Shown: in pieces, positions 21,041 through 33,515 of the stretch
How the letters are laid out: every line of letters begins with the position of its first letter
Numbering within the stretch: the stretch's first letter is position 1
Origin: Chlorophyllum brunneum
Taxonomy: Eukaryota > Basidiomycota > Agaricomycetes > Agaricales > Agaricaceae
Assembly: GCA_963576785.1 (NCBI GenBank)
Contig: OY756141.1
Span: forward strand, 3,286,001-3,350,000
Direction: 5' to 3'
DNA: 64,000 nt
Notes under the pieces: generated by a model
Told to the model about the DNA's origin: nothing
The model's input: the letters and a program-made list of their open reading frames with translations, nothing else
Database searches by the model: none
Position numbers and translations under genes: made by a program

Positions 21041-22840
21041 TGGTCTACAGGACTAGATCACAATCCAAGGCTGCAGAGTCTTACAGTGTTGAGCCTACTT
21101 AATGAACCTCCCAGCAAACTCCAGAACCAGTTCAATATTCCCCACCAGCCTCCATCCAATAGTCCACCTCAACCACTTCCCAACCCTTTGAACAACCCTT
21201 GACTAGTGCCACAGCTAGTAGGATTAGAACCAGTGAACCTGCCCCAAGACAGAGTTCAGAGTCTTATCAGACACCTACTTACATGCAGTCTAACTGGACA
21301 CAACAAGCAATCTCAAGACAACAATCACAGCAATCCCAGCAATCCCAGCAGTCCAACCAACAGTACAGAGAAACTATCTCTACCGAGTCTGAACACTCAG
21401 ACAACCCTGAGCACTCCAAACACGGAAGTGAGCACTCTGAAGAGCCACCACCCCAGACACCAGAACTTGAGCCCCAATACAAATCCAATGACAACATATC
21501 AAACTCACCAAACCCACTTGCTGGAGCCCTCCAGCTACTCCGAGAACAAAGAGAAAGGGAAGTTCAATGAAGTCAGACCAGCTAGACAACCAACTATCAG
21601 TTAACCAGCTACTAGACAACCCAACCAGTGGTACCTCCCAGCACCCACCAGTAGACAACCAGAGCACCAGGACCTCCAATTACACTCAGGACAATCCAAC
21701 AGCCACAAACCCACCAATTGTCCCTGTCAAACTCCTCAGTGAACTCACTACCAAACTCACCCACAGGATCAAACATGCCAGATTCCAAGCTCCCAAAGCC
21801 TGCCATTTTCTATGGTGACCCACTTAACTATCCCAACTGGAAGCAGAACCTCCAGATCTACTTTGCATTATAGCCCAACAATCTACCAAACAACAAGTCC
21901 AAAATCATATATGCCCTCCTTAGTATGGAAGGATTGGCCAGAGAATGGAAACAAGCCTACACCATCTCACACACCACCAACAATGTCTTCAGCCCCATAC
22001 AGACCATCGAACAGTTCCTCACAGAACTTGACACTTCATTTCTACCTGCAAACAACACCCTTGTCACCATCGATCAACTATCTAATGTCACCCAGAATGG
22101 ACAACCCACTGCAGTCTATGTTGAGCAATTCAAGAATATGTGTACCTGAGCCAGAATCACCCACACAAAGACCAAAATCATATTCTTCATTAAAGGACTG
22201 GATCTGTATTACAAAAGGCTTGTCTACAGTCAGAACCCTGCCCCAAACAGTATCAGTACTTGGTATACAGCCATGTGAAATGCAGCAACAATAGCATACC
22301 TACAACAGAAGTTTAGCTCAACAGGACATCATCACTCAGCACAACATACCTCCCATTGCTCGAAATATTGCACTCCAAAAGCATCAAGTTTGATGTCTTA
22401 TGCAAGACCTTACCAGCCAACTCAAAGAAGCAGTAACCCCCCAGGCTATGGTCCCATGGACATTGACCACATCCTCAAGCAGCAGCTCAATAATCTTTAC
22501 CCAATGGGAGAAAGATCTGATGAAGAAGAAGAAGAATCTGAGGAAGAAGCATCATCAGATGATAATGAATATTTGAATGCAACTACCCAGTAAGTTGCCT
22601 GCATGGCCACAAAACTTGCCACAGCCCAACTCAATGCTATTTTATCACCCAAACTCTGGAAGTTATATAACAAATAAAAATGTTTCACATGCAAATCTGC
22701 TAGACATTTCTCCAGAAATTGCCTGCAATGAAGCTGTGGAAAGAACTATGTCAGCATGTCAAAGAATGCTGCTTATAAGTCCAAATATTTCGACTGAAGC
22801 AAGCAATAATTCAAGTCTACCCAAATTGCAAATATAATAG
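21041..22840 (+). pseudogene. G2 gag
   Basis: The N-terminal part is low-complexity, with a Gln/Ser run QSQQSQQSQQS (21319-21357) and acidic Ser/Glu/His stretches. The gag core starts at about 21776 (MPDSKLPKPAIFYGDPLNYP) and continues with WKQNLQIYF and EGLAREWKQAY, the usual retrotransposon gag pattern. A very acidic segment (DEEEEESEEEASSDD, 22518-22562) is followed by one CCHC knuckle, CFTCKSARHFSRNC, near 22680. It builds the particle and packages RNA. Stops occur at 21870, 22147, 22276 and later, and frame changes occur near 21570 and 21800. Confidence 0.8.
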
Positions 22841-25531
22841 ACAACACCTCCAATGAAGAGATAGAAAAACTCTTCAATGTTGCAGATGGTCATTCCAACA
22901 AAGACCTAATTAAGTCTTTTGTCTAAAGAGACTAGCTACTACATCTAGATCTCAAACTATAAAGAAACCACAGATTTCTTATTTGACACTACAACACAAT
23001 GACTACCCCCGACCCAAACCACCTTGCAAGTTCGACACTGAGCAAATTACCACTGTTAACATTGTTCCAAAGAATAATACTATCTATGTTCCAACTACCA
23101 TCTACTTACCTAACATGACTACCAAACACCTTGCTCTCCTAGACTCAGGAGCAGCTGGAAATTACACTGACCCATCTCTTGTAGAACAATGGAACCTACC
23201 AACCCATCCACTTGACACACCAGTCACCATCCTTAACACCAATGGAACTACCAATGGACAAGGACAAGCTACCCATGATACTGTCCTTAGACTCACCATA
23301 GATGGACAACAAATGATTCTAAAACCAAGAATCATTGGACTAGGAATGCCATGCCTAATCTTAGGAATGCTCTGGCTATTGCAATTTAACCCAGAAGTTG
23401 ATTGGTCAAGGAAGACTATGAAATGGAGAACCCCATTTATTGATAACCCCCAGCTCAACTGCCTTGTCACCTCCATGGATGACAGTGCAAATGAAGCCAA
23501 ACAAGTGAACCACATCTATCTTGAACCTGCCACATTCAAAGAAATAAACTTCAAAGCCAATGCCTCCCAGTTTATTGCCCAGCAATATGAAGAGAAGAAA
23601 GAGACTGACCCTCTGAAAATTGTACCAGCCAACTTTTGTGACCACTCTGATATATTCAGTGAACAAGCTGCTTCACGATACCTACCCACTTGACCTTGGG
23701 ATCACAAAATTGAGATGAAAGAATCTTTCAAACCAAAAGCTGGACCTGCTTATCAACTATCACCCTAAGAGACCAATGAACTCAATAAGTTCATTGAGGA
23801 GAACCTAGCCAAAGGATATATTCAACAATCAAAATTACCTATAGCCTCATCTTTCTTCTTTGTAGGGAAGAAAGATGGAAAACTCTGCCCATGTCAAGAC
23901 TATTGATATCTCAATAGTTATACTATTAAGAATGCAGACCCAATCCCACTCATTTTGTCACTACTTGACAAACTTAAAGGATCAAATTGGTTTACCAAAC
24001 TCGACATATGCACTGGATACAAAAATATTTGCATCCGAAAAGGCAATGAATGGAAAGCTGTATTCAGAACACCAAAAGGCCTAAATGAGCCAACTGTAAT
24101 GTTCTTTGGGATGTACAACTCCCTAGCCACTTTCCAATTCATGATGGACCACATATTCCACCCTCTTATTGACAAAGGAGAAGTCCTTGTATACATGGAT
24201 AATATTCTCATACATGCCAAAACACAAGAAGAACTCTGATGCCTTACCTGTGACGTATTAAAACTACTTCAAGGGCATAATCTGTTTCTCAAACCCAAGA
24301 AATATGAATTCGAGAAACAACACCTTGAGTATCTCAGTGCTGTAATCTCCCCATCATCCATTGAAATGGATGCAGCCCAACTTGAAGGAATCAAGAATTG
24401 GCTAATACCAAAAACAACCTGCAATATCTAGAAATTCATAGGATTCTGTAACTTCTACAGAAGATTCATCAAGAATTATGCATGATATGCTGTACCACTA
24501 AACTCCCTCATGTCCAAGAATATCAAGTTCCATTGGACTAATGAGCACCAAACCATCTTTGAAGATCTGAAGAAATACTTCATGGAAAAACCTATCTTGA
24601 TTGTACCAGATCCCAACAAACCTTTTGAAATCAAAACCAATGCTTCTGTATATGCCTCAGGAGCTGTCCTTACCCAACACAATGATAATAGAGTAAAGCA
24701 CCCAATTGCCTTTATCTCCAGAGCATTCAACTTGACAGAACAAAACTACCACTGCTTAGAGCAAGAATGGCTAGCTATTATACAAGCCCTAAAAGAATGG
24801 CACCACCATTTGGAAGGAGCCAAACACAAATTCATTGTATGGAGCAATCACAAGAACTTATCCTGATTCAAGGAACCCCAGACCCTTAATTGACATCAAG
24901 CCCAATGGGCAGCCTACATGGAACACCTCAAACCTCAACTAAAGATTAAGCATATACCCAGCCAAAAGAATAGCCCAGCCAATGCATTATCATGATGACC
25001 TGACTATACTCCTAATGACAAAGACAACCAGAAAGTGACCATATTTGACAGTGCCATAGTGCACCTCCTCACCAAAGCTGATCTTGACAAAGTACATCAA
25101 CGCCATGGTATGATCAACCCTAATCTTGATGAAACATCCGATGATGATCTCCCACACAATGCCAACTGAGTCATCATTCCAAATGATCTTGGATTGAAAT
25201 ACTGGATCACTGAATCTGCCCATGATGCCTTACCAAACCTCTACCCAGGAGCAGCAGCCACCCTATCCAAGATATTGGATTATACCTATCGGCCAGGAAT
25301 TAAGGACTATATCTGTGAATATGTTGCTGGATGTCCAAAGTGCCAGCAATTCAAGATTAACCATTATCTGACAAAGCTACCACTATAGCTTATTTCTGCC
25401 CCCAAGTCAACCCATCCATTTTCCTGGATATCAATAGACCTTATCACTGATCTCCCCCCATCCTGAGGATATGATTGTATTTTATCCATAGTGGACCATA
25501 GATTATCAAAGGGGATAATTCTAGTGCCAAC

Positions 25532-26102
25532 TGTTGAGGAAACGACCGTAACGAGTTGTTTGCTGGGGGCAGCAGTAAATGCAGTGGGAGAGAACGTAGG
25601 ATCTACTCACCGAGATAATAAGCTTCTATCTGATACCTATAGAAAGGTAATTTGGATAGACAGATATTATTGATAAAACGGTTGGTGTCAGAGAGGTAGA
25701 GGTCAAAGTCGATTAAATTGATTGAGGTGTTGTACTCAAAGAGATAGGCAATGATGAAGAGGTTGTTCGATTGAACAAGATACAGAACTAGGTCTGCTAT
25801 ATGGGGTTTATATACATATTGAAACATAGACAAGTCATACTACATAAAATACTAGGAATACATAGAATGTTCCTTATAACTCCCATTAACTGCGGCATAG
25901 TGCCTGCGGAGTACTGCAGAATGTAGTATACTAGTCTTTAGTACTATGTAGAATAATTTATCAAGTACTTATAACTCTCATCATATGCAGAGCAACTCAT
26001 TGGAAGTTACTATAGATTGAAGTTACTGGAAAGTAACGGATCAGTCTATTATTAGAATATGACTTCATAATCTATTTCTAGAATATGTCTGAAACTTCAA
26101 CA
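25532..26102 (-). repeat. s1: solo LTR of the C1 family
   Basis: 571 bp with TGTTGAGG and CTTCAACA ends, lying in the integrase of G2. The 5-bp duplication CCAAC at 25527-25531 and 26103-26107 is perfect, as expected of a Copia insertion reduced by LTR-LTR recombination. Contains the 76-codon LTR frame (25603-25833, minus). Confidence 0.95.
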
Positions 26103-26557
26103 CCAACTACCAAAAGTGCCAATACACAACAGATTGCACAGCTATTGGTCGACTACCTCTTTGCCAAATATGGCATACCTGACAAGATCATCTCTGACCA
26201 AGATCTGCGATTTACTGCCAAAGCAATGCAAGAGTTCTATAAACTACTTAACATTGACCCTGCCTATTCAACAGCCTATCACCCACAAACTGACAGATCA
26301 ACCAAACAGATTAATCAAGAAATCAAGCTATATTTAGCACTTGCCACTTCAGCTCAACCAAATGATTGGGCAAAGTTCCTCTTACTCTATGAATTTGCTC
26401 ATAACAACCACTCCCATACTGGACAAAAAGAGTCACCTTTCCAGCTACTCTATGGTTATGCACCAAAAGCATTCCCCACTACTCTGGAACCAACAAATGT
26501 CCCTGCCACTGAGGAGTACCTCAAGAAACTATCTGATGCTCAACATCAAGCCCTTGA

Positions 26558-26569
26558 AGCACACAACCA
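26558..26569. repeat. Target-site duplication of L4, left copy
   Basis: AGCACACAACCA occurs here and at 29755-29766 directly after the poly-A of L4. The match is exact over 12 bases. Confidence 0.88.
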
Positions 26570-29500
26570 CACCCACTACAACTCTGTGCAGGACCAACCA
26601 TTCAATGCAAACATCCTTGAATAACTACCTCTGCTGATTGGAATAGAGAATAGGACTTGGGTCAACTTCTCTCTCTTAGAGATGATGGAGTCACTCAAGA
26701 ATACTTCAAATTCTTCTGCCCCTGGCCCAGATCATCTTTCCTGGTCCCACCTTAAACAGATTGTCACTATCAATACCTGCACTGACCTTTTCTTGCATAT
26801 CAGTTGTGCGTGCCTGTCACTCAGGCACTGGCCATCACACTTCAAACAATCAACATTGGTGATTATTCCTAAGCTGAACAAACCTGACTACTCTACCCCA
26901 AAGGCATTCCAGCCTATTGTTCTTCTCAACACACTCGGTAAACTGGTAGAAAAGATGTTGGCCAAGAGACTACAATTTGAGGCAGTGAAGTTCAAGGTCC
27001 TCCATCTGCATTAACTAGGGGTGATCAGACAAAGGTCTACAGAGGATGTGGGCCTTTTCCTTACCCACATCATCCGGGAAGCTTGGACAAAGAAGAAGAT
27101 ATTGGTCTTAGTATTTGACATTGCCCAATTCTTCCTCTCCCTCAATTACAATCTCCTCACCAATATTCTTACATGACAAGGTTTTCCCTCTCAAATTGTG
27201 GCCTTCTTCAATAACTATCTAAAGGAACAACACACTACCTATTCATGGAACAACAAGACTTCCCCTGAGTTTGATGCAGTGGTTGGTGTGGGTCAGGGCT
27301 CAGCCCTTAGCCCTATTCTTTCTGCCCTCTACCTCACTCCTCTCCTCCAAATCTTTGACATTTGCATGGAAGAACACCACAATAAGTGGGACTTTGATGT
27401 CTTATCCTATGTAGATGATGGTACCCTCATTGCCCAATCCCCCTCCCTCGAAAACAATGTTGAGATCCTCCAACATATGTACCATGAGATGGAATGCCTC
27501 TTGAACAAATTTGGTCTAGTCATAGAACACAACAAGTCCGAAGTCTTCCACTTCACCCACAGAAGGCAGGACTCCAATCCCTCTATTGACCTAGGTTCTC
27601 CCCCATTCACAGGTTGTACCCCCCTGAAGCCAAAGACCCATTGGTGCTATCTTGGCTTTTATTTTGACAGGACACTATCTTTCAAAGAGCATGTCCAGTA
27701 CTATTCTGCCAAAACTATATCATCTATTAAGGCAATGAAAATGCTCAGCAACTCTGTACGCAGCCTTTCCCCCCACAACAAGAGAGTCCTATATAGATCA
27801 TGTGTTGTCCTGGTGGCAACATACAGCTACTGAGTATGGTTTCATGACAAATCCTGTACCAAGGGTACTTGTGAAATTCTCAACAAAATGTAATGTAGAG
27901 TAGCCCTTTGGATCACTGGAATATTCTGTACCTCTGCCACTGGTGGCATTGAATCTCTTGTGGGACTCATGCCCATCAAACTGCATCTCCGCAAGTTGGC
28001 TGAATGACAAACATCAAGAATTCACACTTTGGATGATGAACATGCACTGGCAAGATTGACAAAAGAGTATCATTCTTCCCCCCACTGACTTCACATCAAG
28101 AATTTCACGGAAATTCAGAAGAAGAAGACACTTGGAGCTGTGATGGATGTTTCATGCCCCACCCCCAAGACTCATTATGTAGAATCTTTCAACTCTGTTT
28201 CTAAGACTCTCTGGCCTGGATATAGGTTACTGGACTATTTTTCTACTAATGTATCTTTCATAGGATTCAACCAGGACAACCCCTACCTCTCAAAGACTAT
28301 TTGGGATAATGTAACGACAAACATGATAACAGACCCCAAGTCTATTATCATTGGCATGGATAGCTCAGTTCATCCCAACCCCAACCTGCTTTCCAGCCAG
28401 TACATGGCGGCAGCCACCATTCAATACCTGGATGGAGAAAGTTCAGCTATGAAGAGGCTTGGAGGAACTACATCCACTGACATCAAACTAGTCACACAAT
28501 ACCTAGGCATCACCAAGGTTCTTGCCACAGACAACTATGAGGAGGTTGAACACATCCATGTGTTCACCAACTCTCTCATGGCCTCTTGGCTCCTTCTTGA
28601 TAGCTTGCCACACTCTTGTCAGTGGCAATCCATCCTCACCTCAAAGGTGCTCCTAACTTGGTTCAATAAGTCAGACCAACACTGCCTCTCATTTTATCAC
28701 ACTCCATCCAAATGCAAATATGGGATTCAACAAGCCACTCATAACTGGATACAAACAGTTGCCTGGCCAAACCAAAGTTGAAATCACCAAGTGTCCAACT
28801 CAATAGACTTCTTATGCAAAAAGTCCACCAAATGCACCATCCACACATGGCAAGCCATGTTTAGGTTCAAGAAATACAGTGGTAGCTCCTTCCTCCACCT
28901 TCCGGTGCAAGTGAATGGGGCCTCTGCCTTACTGTCACACATCAACTCTGGTCCTTGGATATGGGAATGCAGTTACCAGTCTCAGCTTTTTGCATGAGCT
29001 TGCTGCACTATACTATGTCATGCCCCAATTGGAGAGTACTACCTTAGGTTCTTCTCTAATGAGGATTTATCATGCCACCACTGCGAAAACCAACTGGTAC
29101 AAACCAGGACGCACATCCTCCACTGGTGTCAGAACTTTGATCACCATTATGGTGTTGACACTATCAAGAAGTTTATCAACTTCTTATGTTACAATCCTGC
29201 TGCATTCAGCTTCCCTCCAGAGCCTGTTCGCCCTTGTATCTGCACTGGTTCAATACCCCCATTGCATCATTGTCAAGGCCACCAGAGGTTTGGGTCCATG
29301 CCTGCATGAGTCCTTTCCTTTCTAAATCCTTTTTCTTATGCTCTCCCAGTTATGGACTTCACAATTCATTTCTCTATCTCTCCCATTCCCGCTCATCTAC
29401 TATTTTATGATAGTCCATCATTCCCATAGTGTCTGGGCAATACCTCTCTACATGCTAGTACCATTTGTTGTTCCCCCTTGTGCTTGCAAGTCAATAGTTT

Positions 29501-29754
29501 CCCCTCTATCAATTTCTTTCTCTCACTCTCTCTTTTCTGATCTCTTTTCTCTCTGCTTTTCCTGCTGATCAACTTAAGTACCAAACATCTCTCTAGTGTA
29601 CATGCTAGATGGCACTGAGTCTCATGGGGTTAGTTTACTTATAGTCTACTTTCCTTGCTCCAAATATTCTGTATGTTCTGCTTTTGTATGTATGTACATG
29701 TGGATTGCAATTGAGCACCATTATATAAATTGATGAATTTTTTAAAAAAAAAAG
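26570..29754 (+). mobile_element. L4: 5'-truncated LINE in the G2 integrase
   Basis: It begins just before the RT domain, runs through ORF2 and a 3' UTR and ends in poly-A at 29744-29753. The 12-base duplication defines both borders. It lacks ORF1 and the endonuclease. Compared with L1 the frame has about ten stops, most of them TGA where L1 has CGA or another CG codon. Confidence 0.92.
26640..29325 (+). pseudogene. L4 ORF2 (RT, RNase H, zinc motif), broken
   Basis: It reads MMESLKNTSNSSAPGPDHLS into the RT, with YVDDG intact near 27410. RNase H follows but its first acid sits in GMDSSVHPNP instead of GTDGS. FTNS replaces FTDS, so a catalytic Asp is lost, and the zinc motif CHHCENQ is at about 29073. 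Stops fall at 27013 (TAA), 27174 (TGA), 27832 (TGA), 27892 (TAA), 28006 (TGA), 28086 (TGA), 28779 (TGA) and 28995 (TGA). It is inactive. Confidence 0.9.
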
Positions 29755-29766
29755 AGCACACAACCA
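29755..29766. repeat. Target-site duplication of L4, right copy
   Basis: AGCACACAACCA, identical to 26558-26569. The integrase sequence of G2 resumes here. Confidence 0.88.
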
Positions 29767-30246
29767 TACCTGTGAAATCATGGCTAAATGAACTGCAAAT
29801 TATAGGTTACCAAACTTTAACAAAGGGGATAAAGTTTGGCTAGAAAACAAACGCCTACCAATAAACTTTGCAAATAGTAAAATCACCCAAAGAAGGGAAG
29901 AACCTTTCACAATCATTAAGAAGATCTCACCTGTTGTGTTTCAGCTAAAATTACCTGAAACATAGAAGATCTATAACAAGTTTCATGCCTCTCTTCTTAC
30001 CCCTGCAATCAAAAACATGATATATGGATGACACACATCTCAACCCCTTCCTCTCCTTGTTGATGATCAAGAAGAATACAAAGTCAAGGCCATTTTTCAC
30101 CATAAAAGGATAAATAATCATTTCAGATACCTAATCAAGTAGAAAGGCTACCACACTTCCAAAAATTCATGGGAACCTGCATCAAACCTCCAAAATGTGA
30201 AGAACATACTTGAGACCTATAAAAGAGCTCACAATATCTGAACTCA

Positions 30247-31680
30247 TCATGTCTCTCAACACCTCCAATACTTGCCTAGCCTCAGCACCAGCCACCACAG
30301 CTACTGTTATTAATACCACTGAAGTCACCACCAATATCATCAATGGACTGCCTGTACCACCAGACCTTGATGATATCCTCCTCTCATTGCCCAAGTATTC
30401 CATCACCCTTAACAATGAGGAATTTATCCAGCCCATTGGATTACAGCCACATACCATCCCTCCCCTACTTGATATTGAATCTGCATATGATACTGCCTGC
30501 CTACAACTTTGAAACACTATCAAAAGACAATTATCTGATCACCACCCCAATCTATGAGAGGATAACACATCTGTTGCCCATTGCAATGAATACAGGAATT
30601 TGCTTGCTACTTGCCTTCATAATATGCAAATGCTTAGCCAATACACCTACACCATACAACAAAGCTACAACATCCTTACTAGCTGCACTCTATCCAATGG
30701 AGTACATGAGGATTTGCAATGCATCCAATACTTCTATTAACTTCTCTGTTGCTCAATTAGCACTACCCTTAGTGCACATAGGCAGCCCTTTATCAACTCC
30801 TAATGTTTCCCAACTACCCACTCGAAACAATGACCAGCCTCAAGAACCTTTACCAGAGTCTCACCCCATATATCCCATATCAAAAATCTCTTGAGGCCTT
30901 CCTTTCCATAATGCCACTAACAATGGTAATCCAACTCATCAATCAACTCCGGTTCAAACTGATGCCCAAATAGAGCATAGACTCATCGAACCTATGTCTG
31001 TCCAAGGCTACCCTGCATGTCATTACCCACCTTGATATGAGCATGAACCACCTGCAGTTCCACTCAACTATTACCAGACTATCTGAGATCATCACCGGTA
31101 TCATGACCATGAAAATAAAAGATCCCACCAGATTTCCTATACTGCAGCAACAATTAACCCAACTCCACAAGTTCATAGGCAGCCCATATGAAGCATCTAA
31201 CCTCAAAATACTTGACTTGTACTACAAAGCTGACCTAACTATGATCAATGATATGGCCAAACTACCACTCTGGCTTATCAAACCCAACAACTGGATCCTG
31301 ACATGCAAGAATTATATAATTGACATGATGAGGTCATCAGCTGTATTCACAGTTCCAGAAATGGAGCAAATACTTGAAGCTATTGTACTATTAGGCTCAT
31401 GCCTCCCAACCCCAATAGACACTGGTGCTCCAGAACTGCCACCACTAGGACCCAAAATGGCATCTTGCCCCCTCTACCATCTGCCATCTCAACCTTACTA
31501 CCCTACTAGGATGAAGGCCATTACAAGGATCCCTTCTCAGATGTTAGAAGTGGCCAATCACATTAGATACTAACCTGTTGAACTGTATGGAGTTGAAGAA
31601 CTCCCCAAGGACAGTCCTTACTACCAACTGCCCAAGATTGAATGTAATGAAATGGAATTCATTACTAACAAAGGGAATAA
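30247..31680 (+). pseudogene. G2 ORF3: unrecognised protein downstream of pol, reading into the 3' LTR
   Basis: I do not recognise this protein. It begins near ATG 30250 (MSLNTSNTCLASAPATTATV) just after the pol chromodomain. The first frame is open to 30512 and resumes with a few stops to about 31070. A frame change leads to a 178-codon open stretch (31037-31573) containing LHKFIGSPYEASNLKILDLY and NWILTCKNYIIDMM. After a TAA at 31571-31573 the frame continues (ELYGVEELPKDSPYY, KIECNEMEFIT), reads through the purine tract AACAAAGGGAAT and crosses the LTR border at 31681 without a shift (VMSKPRTYIRGYNKF). No signal peptide or clear membrane segment is evident, so I do not call it an envelope. 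Confidence 0.62.
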
Positions 31681-33242
31681 TGTTATGTCCAAACCTCGAA
31701 CCTACATTAGAGGTTACAACAAGTTCCCAGAAGTAATACCACTCGTCTCACCACTACAATCCAACAATGCCATCATTGACTCTCTACTTTGACTAGCTTG
31801 GAAATATGCACCATACTTACATGTATGCAATACTAATGGACTCTACATATGCACCATTGAGAACAACCTCTATAGTGCCTGGAATAACAGTTGGAAAGCA
31901 CAACCTACTACCAAAGAAACTATGCAGTACATCCATCCTTACATGTACACTTGTGGTCCAGTGCTCGAAGTGCTCATTCACCAGCAAGTTGCTAATGGAA
32001 CCTATTGTATAAAGATGTAACCTAGGGACTTATCACCAGACAATGAACCTGCTGTACCCAGTAGTGACAGTGACAACTCTCCTCATCCACTATTGTGATC
32101 TACTTGAGCCTTTGTCAAGTCACCCAAGTCTTACCTCTCCAAAAAACCAATCACATGGATGTTATTCTTATCATCCAACTCCAATCATCCTATGGATGCA
32201 GTGTTGAGGAAACGACCGTAACGAGTTGTTTGCTAGAGGCAGCAGTAAATGCAGTGGGAGAGAACGTAGGGTCTACTCACCGAGATAATAAGCTTCTATC
32301 TGATACCTATAGAAAGGTAATTCGGATAGACAGATATTATTGATAAAACGGTTGGTGTCAGAGAGGTAGAGGTCAAAGTCGATTAAATTGATTGAGGTGT
32401 TGTACTCAAAGAGATAGGCAATGATGAAGAGGTTGTTCGATTGAACAAGATGCAGAACTAGGTCTGCTATATGGGGTTTATATACATATTGCAACATAGG
32501 CGAGTCATACTACATAAAATACTAGCATTGCATGGATTGTTCCTTATGACTCCTTTCAACTGCGGTGTAGTGCCTGCAGAGTACTGCAGAATGTAGTATC
32601 TAGTCATTGGTACTATGTAGAATAATCTATCAAGTACTTATGACTCTCATCATATACAGAGCAACTCATAGGAAGTTACTACGGAATAAAGTTACTAGAA
32701 AGTAACGGATCAGTCTATTATTATTATAATGACTTCATAGTCTATTTCTAGAATATGTCTGAAACTTCAACATACAGTTCTTCCATTGCCACCATCATCA
32801 TCATCACCCTCTACTACCTTGTCCTACATATCTTGTGACTGCAGCTGTTCCAGTGAATCTCTATCATCATCATCCAAGATCTCTAAGAATGAGTAAGCAC
32901 TCATCCATTTCATCTTCATCGGTTTTACTTTGCTCTATATTTAGTTGTTTCACCTTTATCAGTTTCATGTCTATCTTTAGTAGCATTTTTTATAGAAAAA
33001 GAAGTAGTTAGTGTAAATGGCCGACTGTATTAGGAAGTCAAAGCTTAAGCTTTGATCTTCTATAGGGATAGCCTTCTTGATTGCCCAAGAAGAGTTTCCA
33101 TTGACAGTTGCTGTCAATCAATAGAAGATTGCTGAACTGCTTATTCTCTACTTGCCCTCATCACTCAGAGCTACAAGATAAACAGGATTCCCATTTCTTG
33201 GTTGAGTAATGAGAGTTTGATAATGTTTGCTTATTTGGTTAC
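31681..33242 (+). repeat. G2 3' LTR, truncated by C2 and split by s2
   Basis: It starts TGTTATGTCC directly after the tract AAAGGGAATAA and aligns with the 5' LTR up to GTTAC at 33242, where C2 begins. s2 occupies 32202-32772. Relative to the 5' LTR there is an 8-bp insertion near 33230. Confidence 0.83.
32202..32772 (-). repeat. s2: second solo LTR of the C1 family
   Basis: 571 bp, very similar to s1. Its target duplication is TGCAG (32197-32201) and TACAG (32773-32777). The undisturbed site in the 5' LTR of G2 (about 19798) reads TGCAG followed by TTCTTCC, so one copy of the duplication has mutated G to A. Contains the 75-codon LTR frame (32273-32497, minus). Confidence 0.93.
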
Positions 33243-33508
33243 TGAAAGATTTACACTCTGTCTCGAAGTGCAAAGACTGACTTATATTACTATACCTGAA
33301 AGATTTACACTACAAGTACAAGGTTAGGTAGCTTATACCAGGGAATGTAGACTGAGGTGTCAAACAGGGAATGTGAGGACTATATACCAAAGCTGAGACA
33401 TTACCGGAAATGAAGAAATTCACCGAGTCATTACAAAATGACATTACTCCTTTTCTTGCAGCTCATTTACACCTGAACACTTGTCGGTGCATGTTTGTCT
33501 ATTTTACA
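33243..33508 (-). repeat. C2 3' LTR
   Basis: Right end at 33508 (TTTTACA) next to the purine tract AGTTTGAGGGGGAG on the minus strand, which is the classic Copia 3' junction. The left end is taken at TGAAAGATTTACAC (33243) because the G2 sequence stops there. The same 14-mer recurs 50 bp inside, at 33293. Confidence 0.78.
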
Positions 33509-33515
33509 CTCCCCC

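Larger units (their letters stand above)
22983..30200 (+). pseudogene. G2 pol: protease, RT, RNase H, integrase, chromodomain (interrupted by s1 and L4)
   Basis: Protease: LLDSGAAGNY near 23145. RT: 23700-24240 with [13 protein letters not shown] and VYMDNILIHA, where the usual YMDD catalytic site reads YMDN. RNase H: 24510-24866 (FEIKTNASVYASGAVL). Integrase zinc region: to 25390 with CPKCQQFK. The core is split by s1 at 25532-26102 and continues at 26103-26569 (KIISDQDLRFTAKA, STAYHPQTD). It is then split by L4 and resumes at 29755. The chromodomain near 30080-30200 reads EYKVKAIFHHKRI, then KGYHTSKNSWEPASNL, the W of the W-K-G-Y motif being lost to TAG. Chromodomains steer integration to marked chromatin. 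Many stops are present. Confidence 0.88.
19280..33242 (+). mobile_element. G2: large Ty3/Gypsy chromovirus with ORF3, split by s1, L4, s2 and C2
   Basis: The 5' LTR starts with TGTTATG at 19280, exactly where the L2 ORF2 sequence stops. Gag (about 21040-22840), protease, RT, RNase H, integrase and a chromodomain (to about 30200) follow, then ORF3 (30247-31680) and the 3' LTR from 31681, preceded by a purine tract. The LTR match can be followed for 986 bp in both copies. The 3' LTR is then cut by C2 after GTTAC at 33242. Without insertions the element would exceed 10 kb, unusually long. All frames contain stops. Confidence 0.87.

Noticed and set aside
21279..21806. Minus-strand frames rich in Cys, Trp and Ser over the G2 gag
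   Set aside because: They mirror the Gln/Ser/Thr-rich gag on the other strand.
33238..33242. Attempt to define the C2 target duplication from GTTAC
   Set aside because: The other end of C2 is not in the window, so the duplication cannot be confirmed.
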